Part shown: piece after piece, positions 47,015-58,136 of the stretch
How positions within the stretch are numbered: position 1 is the stretch's first letter
How the letters are laid out: every line of letters begins with the position of its first letter
NCBI GenBank assembly: GCA_037349105.1
Contig: JAYJMM010000118.1
Location: forward strand, 868,001 to 932,000
Length of the DNA: 64,000 nt
Source of the DNA: Limnomonas spitsbergensis
Taxonomy: Eukaryota > Chlorophyta > Chlorophyceae > Chlamydomonadales
Reading direction: 5' to 3'
Position numbers and translations under genes: made by a program
The notes under the pieces: generated by a model
What the model was told of the DNA's origin: nothing
Database searches by the model: none
The model's input: only the letters and a program-made list of their open reading frames with translations

Positions 47015-47652
47015 ACTGAGAGCGGGGATGCTCGGGGTGGCGAGGGAACGGCGACGGAGGTGACTTTGTCCGTGGGTTTTGTCGCCGGGCGGACTCAGCT
47101 GGAAGCTGGTACGCCGAGAGCTCCTGGTCGGCTTTGCGCCTCCTGGTCTATTTAGGTGAATATCTGCTTGGGACTGCTTGCCTGATTAGTCGTCTCCGAT
47201 GGACGAGTAGTCAGGGATTGGCACCGTAGGTCGCGTGCTCTTCAGGGCGAGCTCCGTAGATCGCGTCGGCTGGGGATGACCAGTGATATGGATGGGGCTC
47301 GCTTGTCACTTGCTTATGCTATCACCACTTTCCGTGATGCTAGACTTGACTGAAGTGTAAGGTACTGACTTAGTGGCGAGCAAGGGCTAGTATCCGTGAG
47401 AGCTAGGCCTATACTCTTTACACCAGAGGCCTGTCCTTCAAAAGGGACAAAAGTAGTAGCTTAGGCAATTGCCGGGATACAGGGACCCGGCAGGCCCAAT
47501 TCAGAGTACAGATTATGCTAAATCACCCTGCGTAAGCGGGTTTCTAGGTCTCAGTTCAAATCCGGAGACTCCGCAGATAAGCTGCGGAGGCTCCGCGGCC
47601 GCTAACTGCGGTCTAAACGGTTCTGTCACGTATACGGTAATATACTGTGACA
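47015..47652 (-). repeat. Split repeat B, copy 2 (638 bp)
   Basis: The right outer end of the element on the plus strand; on the minus strand it is the 5' end. It differs from B1 at one base that I found (a T to G change in gattatKctaaatc) and carries the same hairpin at 47569-47589. Confidence 0.93.
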
Positions 47653-47656
47653 ACTG

Positions 47657-49056
47657 CAATTTGCGCATATTTGCAGTTCTGCATGACAATTGTTCAGCTT
47701 TTTGATTGCATGGATGCATGCTGGGCAGTCCTATGATCTTTGGTAGCCTTCTGCTGGTTGACGAATATGTTCCCTATTTCCTGTCCTCAATTTCCGTCTT
47801 TTTCTTGGCCAAGACTACTTATGGCCTGCCGTGTTTCCATCTGGTCTTAATGCTTGAGGTGAATCCGAAGCAGCAGCCTTTGAATGAAGTGAAGGCATCA
47901 TAGAGTGTGGATGACAGTAGGCCCTTGGCATCATGTATTTTACAGGTTTTACACAATCGTTGTTTTTTCTGAATTCTGTGGCACATGGGTACTCGCTTTC
48001 TTCACAACAAAAAGCAAGCAAACATGTCGAGGACAACGATCTATAGCACACTCTTCATGGCAGGCAGCAGCAGACAGCATTAATCCGAAAAGGAAGTCCC
48101 CCCACTCGAAAGGTCTGGCATCTTCGAAGGGAAGATACTGAATGATGAGGCATATCATATCAACTGCATCTACAAGACAGAAAGTGATCCAACGCAACAT
48201 AATAGTTTGCAAAATTCTGCCAGCATGACAGCAAGCTTGCAGTATTTGAAAAGCACTAAAGATGAGGGCAGAGTAAGCAGAGGTGTCTGGAAGTTAACTA
48301 GCTAGTCTCCGCCCTCTTTCATGAAAAATGATACGGAATAAGATATGCATGAACCTACTCAATCATAGTCATACTGCTGATGGGCAGCCTGCTAGCTTTT
48401 ATGCTGCTGTGCCACAAACAGAGATTTCCAACATATGCAGCAGGCCGTGCATGGTTGCGGTGAATCTATGTGACGCCGTTCAAGCCTGCTTCCTCCAGCC
48501 TGCCGTAGTCTCCTGCACGCAACATGCAAACAGCTGTGCAAGATAAATAAACAGCGCTGTTACTGATGGTGCACATCACAGATTTCTCCTACCCAGCCAC
48601 CTTAATTTACAAGCCGTGACGCTAAAATCTGTAGCACCAAAGCGCATACTGGTACCGTATACGTTTGGTGACAAGTACCTGGAACACTTCAACAATCCCA
48701 GGCTATTTTTGCACACTTCGGCCACAAGTCAGCTACAGATCAGCCAAGGTCCAGGGGTTCCTAGAGCAGTAATTCTTGTGGATTGATTCCTGAAGTGATC
48801 GGTGAATACTGTCTGACGGATATAGGGTGTACTCACAACATTTTGAACTGCATGGCCCTGGTGTGGTCCTTGGCTCAGGATACATAACCGAGGCAGCATG
48901 CCGCTGAGGAATATCTTTGCTCCTCTAAACAGGACCCAACTAATCCCTTAAACAAACTCCTACGTTTCACATTTCGTCCAGACCTTATTTCCAGTTGTAC
49001 ATCTCACCGATGAGGGCCAGACACTGCTGCACATCATCAATCATTTATTCATTTGC
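47657..49056. other. Stretch without a recognised gene
   Basis: This is flanking DNA between the mobile element and the Gln/Asp-rich gene. The longest frames are under 90 codons. One on the minus strand (47949-48212) has a natural composition (YLPFEDARPFEWGDFLFG) but no identifiable domain or splice partner. Confidence 0.35.
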
Positions 49057-49911
49057 TTAGCTGCCCGGTTCAGTTGGGGCAGCGGCCAGCATGGCCACCC
49101 CTCCGCTGTCTAGATCGTGATGATACTCCTGGACAGCTGATAGCAGGGGATCGCCAACAACCTTGCCGCCTAGGGCAGTTGGGGCAGCGGCCGGCATGGC
49201 CACCCCTCGGCTGTCTGGATCATGATAGTACTCGTGGATGGCGGAAGACAGGGGATCGCCTCTGCCCACAAGGCTGCTGGCATCGCATGCCGCCAGGCCT
49301 CCACCGCCCCCGTGAGACAGTGCATCCCTGAGCACTGTGGCCTGCACCTCCTCTGTAGGGTGGAGGGTGGCGGCTCTGGCATTCCCAGCGCCCTCTTCTT
49401 TGGCAGGGCATGCAGCCTTGCTCGTTCGGCCGAAGCGACCGAATAGAGCGTTCTTCAACATCAAAATCCTATGTCCGATAGCGGTGATGAGCTGACTCAG
49501 CAAGTTGCCCCTCGTGGTGGGAGCACCACAGCCACATCGCATCTCCGGGCTGGCTTCCTCTTCTGTAACCAGCTGCCATGAGTCTTGAGAATGTGTTGAC
49601 TCCTCTCCAGCAGGAAGCTGCCCATGGAGAATGTCCATGACTGGCATCGCAACAGGCTGTCCTGCTCCAGTGCCGCTGCCAGTGGAAGGGGGAGCTGCTC
49701 CCTCCAGCAGCTCTGGTTCTGTCTGAGTGGCGTCAGCTGACGCCAAGGCTGATGCGACAGCAAGCTCCTTTTCCTCTGTTTGGGTGGAATCCTGTGAGTA
49801 GTAGGGCTCAATGTGCTCCTCGAGCAGATCGTCACAATCATCATTCGGTTGCTGCTGCTGCTTAGTAGGAGTAGGCTCCAATTCAGCAGGTGAAGTATAA
49901 TCCTCTGACAT
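49057..49911 (-). CDS. Unrecognised single-exon protein with C-terminal duplication
   Basis: An uninterrupted frame of 284 codons runs from ATG 49911 to TAA. The N-terminal half is acidic and low in complexity (poly-Gln, STQTEEKE, DATQTEPE). A central amphipathic stretch (LLSQLITAIGHRILMLKNAL) is the only likely helix. The C-terminus has a 33-residue duplication: VGRGDPLSSAIHEYYHDPDS, then VGDPLLSAVQEYHHDLDSGG, each followed by VAMxAAAPT. No known family is recognised. It is divergent from the gene at 50436, whose product is also Pro/Ala/Glu-rich and repeat-bearing. ATG 49911 is the first Met of the frame. Confidence 0.6.
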   Translation of the reverse strand: MSEDYTSPAELEPTPTKQQQQPNDDCDDLLEEHIEPYYSQDSTQTEEKELAVASALASADATQTEPELLEGAAPPSTGSGTGAGQPVAMPVMDILHGQLPAGEESTHSQDSWQLVTEEEASPEMRCGCGAPTTRGNLLSQLITAIGHRILMLKNALFGRFGRTSKAACPAKEEGAGNARAATLHPTEEVQATVLRDALSHGGGGGLAACDASSLVGRGDPLSSAIHEYYHDPDSRGVAMPAAAPTALGGKVVGDPLLSAVQEYHHDLDSGGVAMLAAAPTEPGS

Positions 49912-50435
49912 GACAGTGTTTGTATTTTTGGTATCGAATGTTGGTAAATGTATAGGAATTAATCATATGTTTATCTCGTCGTCAGCTAGCCAGCATTTCA
50001 ACGACACCAGGGCAGAAGGATCCACGTCACGGAACAAGCACCAAACCCGGTACTTTGATTGATGGATGACGGGATTTCCGACGAATGCAACTGAATGACT
50101 GACAAGCAAGTTGGATTGACAACCCCATCCAACAGACAGTCAGACCACATGAGCAGCGCCATTATCACCCCTCATCCTCAATCTTAAACGACGCCTGGTA
50201 GTGCGCCTATATCGCCCGCTCTAGCTTGTCATTGGGCATTTGGGCTGCTTTCAAAATGGATACGCTACTACCGCGCGCGGCGCCACGTCACCGATTATCC
50301 GTCTAACAATCCAAAATCCATCCCATCCTATCGGGTCGTCGCCACGTCCAATACCAGCCAGCCATTATTTTTCAGCACTGACGCCTGAACTTTGGCAAGG
50401 CAGCTCTCACCTTCAAGCAAAATCAAACCTGAGCA
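49912..50435. promoter_or_regulatory. Divergent intergenic region
   Basis: These 524 bp separate the ATGs of the two divergent low-complexity genes and should hold both promoters. There is an A/T-rich start near 49920-49980, then GC-rich sequence. No specific element was identified. Confidence 0.35.
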
Positions 50436-51608
50436 ATGGGCAACTCTAAATCTAGGAGAGCGAAGGAGCCTGCTGAAGCAGAGGACCCGCCGAGTGGACA
50501 CTCTGGTCAGCGTAAACTGCCCTCTGCCAGCAAGGAGCCTCAGCTGCAACTAGGTGACAGGGAACCAGGATCCTCTCTGATGACCCTGAAACCGCCAGGC
50601 CTGCAGACAAATTCCTGTCCTCCACAGGAGCCGGTCCTACATGACTCGCTTTCCCGCCAGTCTGATTCCGCGCCCCACGGCCTTCATCGGCAGCTCAGTT
50701 TCAAAAAAACAGATGAGCAACTGGCGGCCGTCCTACCGGCCACTAGTGGGGCATTGCGTGTGGGTTCTGCCGCCGGCCAGGCGGCCTCCGCTGACTCAGC
50801 ATCGCAGGCCCCTATGTCCCTAGGTACCCCTCTGGCCCCTCCGGCCTCTGCACCATGTGGTTCAGCCTCTGGACCTGACATGAAGTCAGGGATGAGCCAG
50901 GAGAGTCCAGTACCGCCACCCAGCCAAGGCGCCAGCAGCAGCACTGCTCAAGCGGGTGGGGCAGGAAGGGACAGTGCCAGTGCTGATGCCCCGATGGTCT
51001 TGGCCACTACCGCCTCCCAGGAACATGCTGATGCCAGCAAACTTGACGCGGTGTTCCAGCAGGAAGGCCCCTCGCCTCCACCACATGCTGCATCCGCTCT
51101 CTCGCCGGCGGGCCCAATAGATCTAATAGATCTAGCCACAGAGCCTGCGGGGGAGGAGGATATGCGTGGCCTGACGGCGCATGCATTGCAGCCTGATCTG
51201 CCTGGCCCTCAGGACTTGGTACATGCCTCGCCCAGCCCAGCAAATCAAATAGATCCAGCCACAGAGCCTGCGGGGGAGGAGGATATGCGTGGCCTGACGG
51301 CGCGTGTATTGCAGCCTGATCTGCCTGGCCCTCAGGACTTGGTACAACCCTCGCACAGCCCAACAACTCTAATAGATCCAGCCACAGAGCCTGCAGGGGA
51401 GGAGGATATGCGTGGCCTGACGGCGCATGCCTTCCAGCCAGAGCTGCCCGCCCCTCAGGACTTGGTACATCCCTCGCCCACACGTGCGCCGCATGACATA
51501 CGCTCGTACTACATTCCAGATATCTCAGAGGATCTGGAGGAGGAAGGTGAGGATATGGATTTCAATAGGCAGTTAGGAGGTGCCTCAGTATCTTGGTCGT
51601 TGGGATGA
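50436..51608 (+). CDS. N-myristoylation-type repeat protein; probable first exon of the gene ending at 58136
   Basis: ATG 50436 opens MGNSKSRRAK, which fits the N-myristoylation consensus (Gly2, Ser6) with a following basic patch, so membrane anchoring is likely. The frame stays open for 390 codons, Pro/Ser/Ala-rich. It contains three tandem repeats of about 40 residues with ATEPAGEEDMRGLTA, then QPDLPGPQDLV. A donor at 51547 (GGAAG/gtgagg) leaves phase 1, and the acceptor before 53201 continues in the right phase, rebuilding Asp after LEEE. If that intron is used the last 20 or so codons here are not translated. Otherwise the protein ends at TGA 51608. The exon reading is preferred because of the strong donor and the shared composition, but it is not proven. 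Confidence 0.6.
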   Translation: MGNSKSRRAKEPAEAEDPPSGHSGQRKLPSASKEPQLQLGDREPGSSLMTLKPPGLQTNSCPPQEPVLHDSLSRQSDSAPHGLHRQLSFKKTDEQLAAVLPATSGALRVGSAAGQAASADSASQAPMSLGTPLAPPASAPCGSASGPDMKSGMSQESPVPPPSQGASSSTAQAGGAGRDSASADAPMVLATTASQEHADASKLDAVFQQEGPSPPPHAASALSPAGPIDLIDLATEPAGEEDMRGLTAHALQPDLPGPQDLVHASPSPANQIDPATEPAGEEDMRGLTARVLQPDLPGPQDLVQPSHSPTTLIDPATEPAGEEDMRGLTAHAFQPELPAPQDLVHPSPTRAPHDIRSYYIPDISEDLEEEGEDMDFNRQLGGASVSWSLG

Positions 51609-53200
51609 ACAGGTAACCTTTCATATCCTCACAGCTCTGCGGCCCTGAGACACAGATTTACGAAAGTTGTCAGACATAAAGATTGGACACACATGGGCCC
51701 GTGACGCTGAGGCCAGTGTGGGGCAGTGGGAAATAGGCGGGTAGCTCTGGTTGCCGCGGCAGGTGGAACCCTCATCACAAACTGATCCCTGAATGGCCCA
51801 CTATTTTCCAGCTTTTCCAGCTTTTTTCTTCTGGTTCTTTCACCAGAGTTCTAGACCTGTCCTGATCAGATTTGACCTGACCTTATCTGATCTGACCCTT
51901 GAACGGCATATATAACGGGAAAGCGACCTAAACCTACCTGACAGGCAACCTTGATTCAACCTTGCGGGATTGTTGATAGGCCTGCTTGGCTCTCAGGGAA
52001 TCACCACGTGTAATGGTGGCTATAGGCCCCGGTTCTATTTACGGCTATGGGGGAGGGACACTTTGTATTGGTGGGTCCGACCAGGTATGAACGCAGTATT
52101 TTTGACATGCCTGGCTTCATTTAGATGGCTTCATTCATGGCTTCATTCAGACTTGTCAGGGCATGCCCAATATCAGTTACGGTATCACAGTGGCTACTTG
52201 TTGTTTGAGTATGACAATCAATGCATACGACAAATGATGTGGCACATCGGATGGGTTTGGTGTTTACCCATTTTTTGCTCCACGGGAACTCGCGAAAAGC
52301 GGGATAATGTTTTCTAGTAGCAGCGACTGCCAGTGACGAGTGTGGACATTTTGAATCACAGCTGTCACCGCTGGTCACTTGCGGGTTGACATAGCGTATT
52401 GACAAACGACCGTGGACGCAACGAGCAATATATATTAAAAGCGTATTCACAAGCGATCGCGAGCAGCGACGAGCCAGAGAAGCATCGGCTGGCAGTGCCG
52501 AGTGTGAGGAGAGTGAACACTATTTGAGTCTCAGCTGTCAGCTGTAGAAGGCACGCTCCCTGGCATTCATCGCTGTCCACTCTCTGACTCACGGTTTCCT
52601 CTCGATGTTCCACTCGACAAGACATGAGAGGTATCAGCAGCTAGATACACCAACGATGTAGATGTTAACATTACTACGCGATCGCGGTGACGAGCGAGGG
52701 CCAGCGAGGACTGGTTGACGACGGTCGGTTGCTGGTCGGTTTGTACATCTTTTTTCTTGTCTTTAATCTACTGTGGTGCCGTACACCGACGACTTGTACA
52801 TCTTTTTTCTTGTCTTGAATAATAGACCGGGGCAACTAACACAGCCTTCCATGATCTCGTGTTCCTGTTTCCGCTGCCAGATCAGCTTTTGGAATGCCTT
52901 ATATCCAAGCCCACATACCGTAGATTTGATTTGCCTTCTCTTGGATATGAAAAAACAATTTGTTTTAACGCTGCCCCCATAGCAAATAAAGAAATAATCA
53001 TCCAAAACTCTTAATTTCTGATTGAAAACTGGCGTCGACAATCGATCAGAAGTACATTTAAGGATCCCTCGACCCCAAACAACGTTAATTATGAGGGAAG
53101 GCAAAGCTAATCTACAGTCGTAAAGAATCATTCTGCCAATGTATGTATCATATTCTGCCAATGTATGTATCATGTTTTTGCGCTCTGTGCTCCCGTGTAG
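51609..53200. other. Probable long intron with internal duplications
   Basis: No coding signal. It contains small direct repeats: a 23-bp TTGTACATC...TTGTCTT unit at 52741 and 52794, a 22-bp attctgcca...gtatcat unit doubled at 53130-53173, and a looser 60-bp similarity between 52321-52380 and 52483-52545. If the gene at 50436 continues at 53201, all of this is intronic. Confidence 0.45.
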
Positions 53201-56200
53201 ATGTCTCCCCCGCTGCCCCTGGACGGCTTTTTGTGGCGGTTGAGAGGGCCCTCCCAGCTGCCTCTGAAACTCCTGTCCTGACAGATACGAGCATCCAGGG
53301 GGGAGATCAGTCCAGCAATGTTGTGGACGCTGATAGCGCTCAGCCCAGGCCTGAGACTGCCAGTCTTGTGGACGCTGTGGGACCTCAGCGCAGCCCCCAG
53401 CCTGGCTGCCTCACGGACGCCGTCAGCCCTCAGCCTGGCCCCCAGCCCAGCAGTCTCGCGGACGCTGTGGGCCCTCAGCCCGGTAGTGCTGCGGAAGCTC
53501 CTCTCACCCAGCTTGGACCTCAGCCTGGCCCTGAACCAGCATCAGTGCCACTCGATGGCGCCACTGCGCCGTTCTACCTTTCTGCACCGGAGGATCAGAA
53601 GCCCCGCTCACTGGCTCCATGGGGACCCTCTCTATCCCAGGCTCCCCCAGGAACCCAGGAAGACAGCAGCAGCGGGTCCCCCCCTCCAGCCCCTCCCACC
53701 TGCCCCCCTTGGGCCCAGGTCCTTCCAGAGGCGCTCCCCTCCCGTCCGCCTGTGGCAGGCCTGGAGCCTGGCTCAGCAGGACAGGAGCGTGTGGCAGGCA
53801 TGGAGCCTGAATCAGCCGGGCCGGAGCGTGTGGCAGGTATGAAGTCGGGCTCGTCTGACGCTGCTGCTGCAGTCGGTCTGGCTAGCACAGCAGCTGTGGT
53901 TGCTGTCTCAGCAGCAGTCTCAGCCGCTCAAGCAGCCGCCCATCAGGTCCCTGTAGCCAGGTCTGCAGTACCTTCCCTAGGTGCAGAAGCTGCAGGCCCC
54001 TCTGTGCTGTCAGTTGCTGATGCCTCTACCAAGCCCAGCAACGGGCAAGCAGGGGTAGCACAACAGCAGGAGGAGCAGCGGCAGGCAGCACAGCAGCGAC
54101 AGGCAGCACAGCAGAAGCAGGCAGCACAGCAGCAGGAGGAGCAGCGACAGGCAGCGCAGCAGCAGGATGAACAGCAGCAGGCAGCACAGCAGCAGAGGGG
54201 GCAGCAGGAGGATGAAAAGCAGCAGACACAGCCCCGCAGCTCGGGCCTGCCATCAGCCCTCTGTCCTGCCACATCCCCAGGCGGTGAGGACGACGCTTTC
54301 AAAGACAGCTGCTCCCGGGAGGCGGTTGCTCAGCCCTCAGTGGACCGCAGCGTAGGGGAAGCACCTCCCCTCGCCTCACATTCCTCGGATGAGAAGGGAA
54401 AGGTCCCAAGCGGGTCCGCCTCCCACTCCCGCTCCCAGGATTCAAGGCTGCCCGGGAGATCCGTTGGTACCTTGCTGGTGCGCCCCGCACAGCCCTGCAA
54501 GCCTGCGGAGGCCAGGCGGGAGGCAGGTGCCGGGGCCGCGGCTGTTGGGGACACGAGGGCGCTGCTGACTGCTTGGTGTGGCACTGCGGTGTCAGCCCTG
54601 GAGCAGATGACGCAGCCTGGCAGGAAGATCGTCGGGGAGGCGGGTGGGGGCAGGCCGGCTGCAGTCGTCCTTAGGGCTTGCCAGGTGGGCTGCTGGAGGG
54701 TAGGTTGCTAGGTCATCCGTGTGAGATGCTGATCTGTGACCGCAGAATAGAATGCAGCGCATTCTTCGTCAACTAAACTGCATGAAAGCTAGTCTATGAT
54801 GTGTTTAATTTACTGTATAACATGTGTGAGGCTAGCTAACTATTTGGTTTTGTGCTTGGTTTTATTATCAAACATCCAGTTTCCTGGAGGGAATTGAACT
54901 TCAATGCCTGGTTTGCCTCGAAAGCCACAAGGCGACTTGCAACCCTGGCTACCTCACCGCCTACTATTCATCAGCCATCTGTCAACCACAGATAATATCC
55001 TCTTTCAAAGCCAGAAAGTGTCCAGACACGCAGCAGGTGCATGGAAGGGTTTTCCTAGACTAGGATACAGGGGAATGCATTTCACCCCAGATGCCCCGTC
55101 CTCTCAAGCCTCGCCCCTCTCGCTCCCTGCCCAGCAGGCTATTTTATTCCTGTCGTCTTCCAAAGGAACTGGAGCAGACCGCCATGCAGGCGGTTTCCTC
55201 GTGGCACGGGTACTACCCCATCCGGCTGTACAGCCTCATCTAGTAGTACAGAAGCAGCGAGCGGTACAGCCAAGTCCGGCTGCTGAGCCCCGTCCTGCAG
55301 TACGGCCCCGCCCTTTCCCTAAGCTCCATACATCTATATTTTCCTGCTTATCTGATCGGCCCCATCCAGGTGTTCGGCGGCGCCCCGCTGCTCTTGGCGC
55401 CGCTAGTGGTGTCAGGCATACGTTGCTGCGGCCTCTGGCAACTGGTGCCGCCAAGCTCTACACTGCTCTCTTGCCGCCTATTGAGCCGTCAGACTCGGGT
55501 AATGGCGACTTCATTGAGCAGGACCAGCACGCCCAGCAGCGGCGGCAGCAGCAGCAGCCCCAGGGTGGCTTAGGCAGCCCAGGGGACGCTCCCATGACCA
55601 GCAGCTGGCCTCGCTGGTCAGCACCGCTGTTCTTCCGGCTTGACCCAGGACCAACAGGCCTTGTGGCAGGTGAGGGTATAAAGGAACCAGGGTTGGAGGG
55701 TGTCGGTTTGGAGTGTTTCTCGTACCAAGTTCTGTATGCTTCTGCTTCCCCGTCACATGTCCAGTTGTCCACCCACTTGGGGAATGTATATCCCAATTAT
55801 TACCGCTCTATTGCTTTGCTTGTCCCGTCTGACATTGGTCTCAACAGTAGCAGCTCTATGGTGGTCCTCTGCCATCAGGAATCTTGCTTGTGTATGCCTC
55901 TCTGTTACGAGAAAACTCATCCGGAACGAGGACCCGTTTCCGGTTGCTGAAAGCTATCAGTGCCAAGCAGAGGGCGATCAGTTGGTTTTTGACAGCTGCT
56001 CTGCTCACCTCATCCCCACTGGTATCCCTCTCGCCCTGCTCAACCCCTGCTCACCGCATCCCCGCTGGCATCCCTCTCGCCCCTCATGCCCCCCCTAGCT
56101 GCCTCAGGCCAAGTGGTGGACGCCGCCCTGGTCATCCAGGATAGGGAGACAGTGACTCGGCTGCTCTTCCCCTCCAGCAAGGAATTGGAGGTCAAGGTCT

Positions 56201-57503
56201 ACCAGGTGGGGCGGGTGCAGCAGTGCAGTCCTGATAAGTGTGAAAGGGTGGGATGGAGTCGGGGATGGGGTAGCTAGGGGCTTAAAAGATGGACCTGTAA
56301 TAACAGAGCAGCAGGGGTACACGCTTTGAATCCTGGGGTGTTGATCGCCCTGAAGGGGGAACCTCTCAGAGAGGTGTGTCCCCATCCCAATGACTTGCCT
56401 TTGCCCCGACATGCAATTTCAATCGAGGAGGGCCCTGCCTCAAGCAGCCCCCCTCCCCTCCCCTCCTTCCCACAGCTTGACCTCAAGCAGCCCCTGAAGA
56501 GCATCGATACCAAGTTGCACACTCCTGCCAGCTCAGTCCAGGCCCCCAGCGCTTCATTGGTCGTCACGCTGTGTGACGGCGTGCCATCTGCTCAGCCTCT
56601 TCTGCAACAGGGCGAGGCAGGGGTGGGAAGGACTGAAGCTGAATCCCTCAGCCCTATGCCACTTGCACAACAAGGTGAGATGGATGTGGGAGGGACAGCG
56701 CTGTGGGGCATGGCTGTGGCCTCATCGACCATGAGGGAGACATACGCAATATTCAGATTGGTATGGTAGCCAAACCGGTGCTTTGACCAAATGAGTGGCT
56801 TCCTTCATCCACGCTTAAGAGTGTTTTCTCCATTCAATTCATGTACCGGTATTTTTAATTTTCAGACTGGGGAGGTGAATTTATTCTTGGACATTGGCTA
56901 TGAGACTTTTAAGTGTCAGATAATGAATTGGCTGCAGTGGCCAGGGACTGTCGTCCTCACCGTCGTGGACACAAATAAGCTCTTGTGAGAGATGTGCAGA
57001 ATTGTGCCCACAGGTCTACCGGTAGGCGCGACAAAAGTGTGCTGCGATCACTCATGAGCATGCCCGTCCATCATCAGGTTCCTATAATCGTATCATCACT
57101 CATGAGCATGTCCCTGCACCAGCCCTCCACTGATCCTTTGTTCAACATCTGATTGAGGTGGTCTGCTGAAGGCTGATGCTGCTTACCACTGCTTCTTCCC
57201 TTTTTCTGCGCAGGCGGCTTGCTTTGCCTGGACACTGCGCTCAACCAGCAGATGTACCAGAGGCCGGTCCTGATTGCAGAGGTGGTTAAGCGGCTCCCAG
57301 ACGCAGAACGTAGGACCCGCAAAGGCCCCTCCACCTTCACTGAGTCCCTGCCATCAGGTGCTGGCAGCAGCGGCAGCATTGATGCTGACAGTGAAAATAA
57401 ACCGCCAGATCTTGGCTCGTCGGACGGGTGGTCCCGCCTCTTCATGGGCTGCTTCATTCACACACCAACCACATCGGACTTAGGGGGCCCGGAACAACAG
57501 CAG

Positions 57504-57541
<38 letters not shown>

Positions 57542-58136
57542 GGCTTTGGGGATTTCAATCGGTCGCCAGCTGCGGCCTGACAGGGGTACTCGGAAGGTGC
57601 AGCTTGCTGTGGGCGCCACCAATGACAAGGAAACAGTGTCCGCTGGCTGCCTGGGGCACCTGGTGGGGGGGCTGGGGGTCCACATAGGGAGGGAAGCTGG
57701 ATCCAAGCAACCAGCAGCCAGTAGTCCCCTAAGCGCAATTACCCAGGCAACAGTTGCAGCGGTAGGAGCAGCAAGTGGGGCAGAGGAGGCGGAGGCGGCA
57801 GCAGCGGGAGCAAAATCAAATCAGCAGGACAGGTCGCCTGCTCCTCCTTGGAGGGAGCCCAAACTTGCCGGCGCTGGAGTAGCTGCAAGCGTGGAGAATT
57901 CGAAGAAGCAACCTGAGCAGGCAGCACAGGATGTCGTTGAAGGCCCGTCAGCCGCCACAGTGGCGGGACAAGATGAAGTCCGCAGGGACCCTAATGGGCA
58001 GTGCATGCAGGGTAGCATGATCAGCAGCAAGGAGGCGAAGGAAGGCACGGATCGGGTGATGGACGTGCTGCGAGGGGAGGTTCAGGTGCCTGCTGAGATG
58101 CAGCCGCTGTATGACTTGCTGGCCATGCTGGAGTGA
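53201..58136 (+). CDS. Unrecognised multi-exon protein, Pro/Ala/Gln-rich (3' part of gene from 50436)
   Basis: Exons 53201-54684, 55370-55669, 56099-56205, 56476-56674 and 57214-58136 can be chained to TGA 58136. All joins match in phase except the first, where a donor at about 54647 or an extra exon is needed instead of 54684. The first exon needs one base from upstream, which the donor at 51546 supplies. The product starts with PQPG-type repeats and a Gln/Ala coiled-coil-like run (AAQQQEEQRQ). It then has a more ordered segment (APLFFRLDPGPTGL, VVDAALVIQDRETVTRLLF, SKELEVKVYQLDLKQPL, LLCLDTALNQQMYQRPV). It ends in a poly-Gln run and a helical tail (MQPLYDLLAMLE). No known domain is recognised. 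Together with 50436-51546 it would make about 1,370 residues. Confidence 0.6.
57507..57539 (+). repeat. CAG microsatellite coding poly-Gln
   Basis: Eleven CAG codons in a row lie within the last exon of the 53201-58136 gene, preceded by a shorter Gln run. The tract is in frame and likely varies in length between strains. Confidence 0.85.

Larger units (their letters stand above)
41232..47652 (-). mobile_element. Split-direct-repeat retroelement (TOC1/PAT-like, non-autonomous)
   Basis: Two sequences, A (244 bp) and B (638 bp), each occur twice in the order A1-B1-gc-A2-[4,655 bp]-B2. Read on the minus strand this is B-internal-A-B-A, the split-direct-repeat layout known from PAT/Ngaro elements, Volvox Kangaroo and Chlamydomonas TOC1, which integrate with a tyrosine recombinase. 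Copies of A look identical and copies of B differ at one base that I found, so insertion is recent. The outer ends are TGTC...GACA. The only long ORF in the internal part is on the minus strand, that is, in sense for this layout, and it contains a 12-unit 87-bp tandem array, reminiscent of the internal array of TOC1. There is no reverse transcriptase, RNase H or recombinase, so it must be mobilised in trans. ACTG lies directly outside both ends (41228-41231 and 47653-47656). Confidence 0.82.

Noticed and set aside
53595..54302. Minus-strand open frames over the Gln/Ala-rich exon
   Set aside because: These are mirror frames of a GC-rich repetitive exon, with Cys/Ser homopolymer composition and no splice signals.
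56791..56988. Open frame with IGYETFKCQ as an exon of the 53201-58136 gene
   Set aside because: The flanking exons 56476-56674 and 57214-58136 join perfectly in phase without it, and including it would break the frame.
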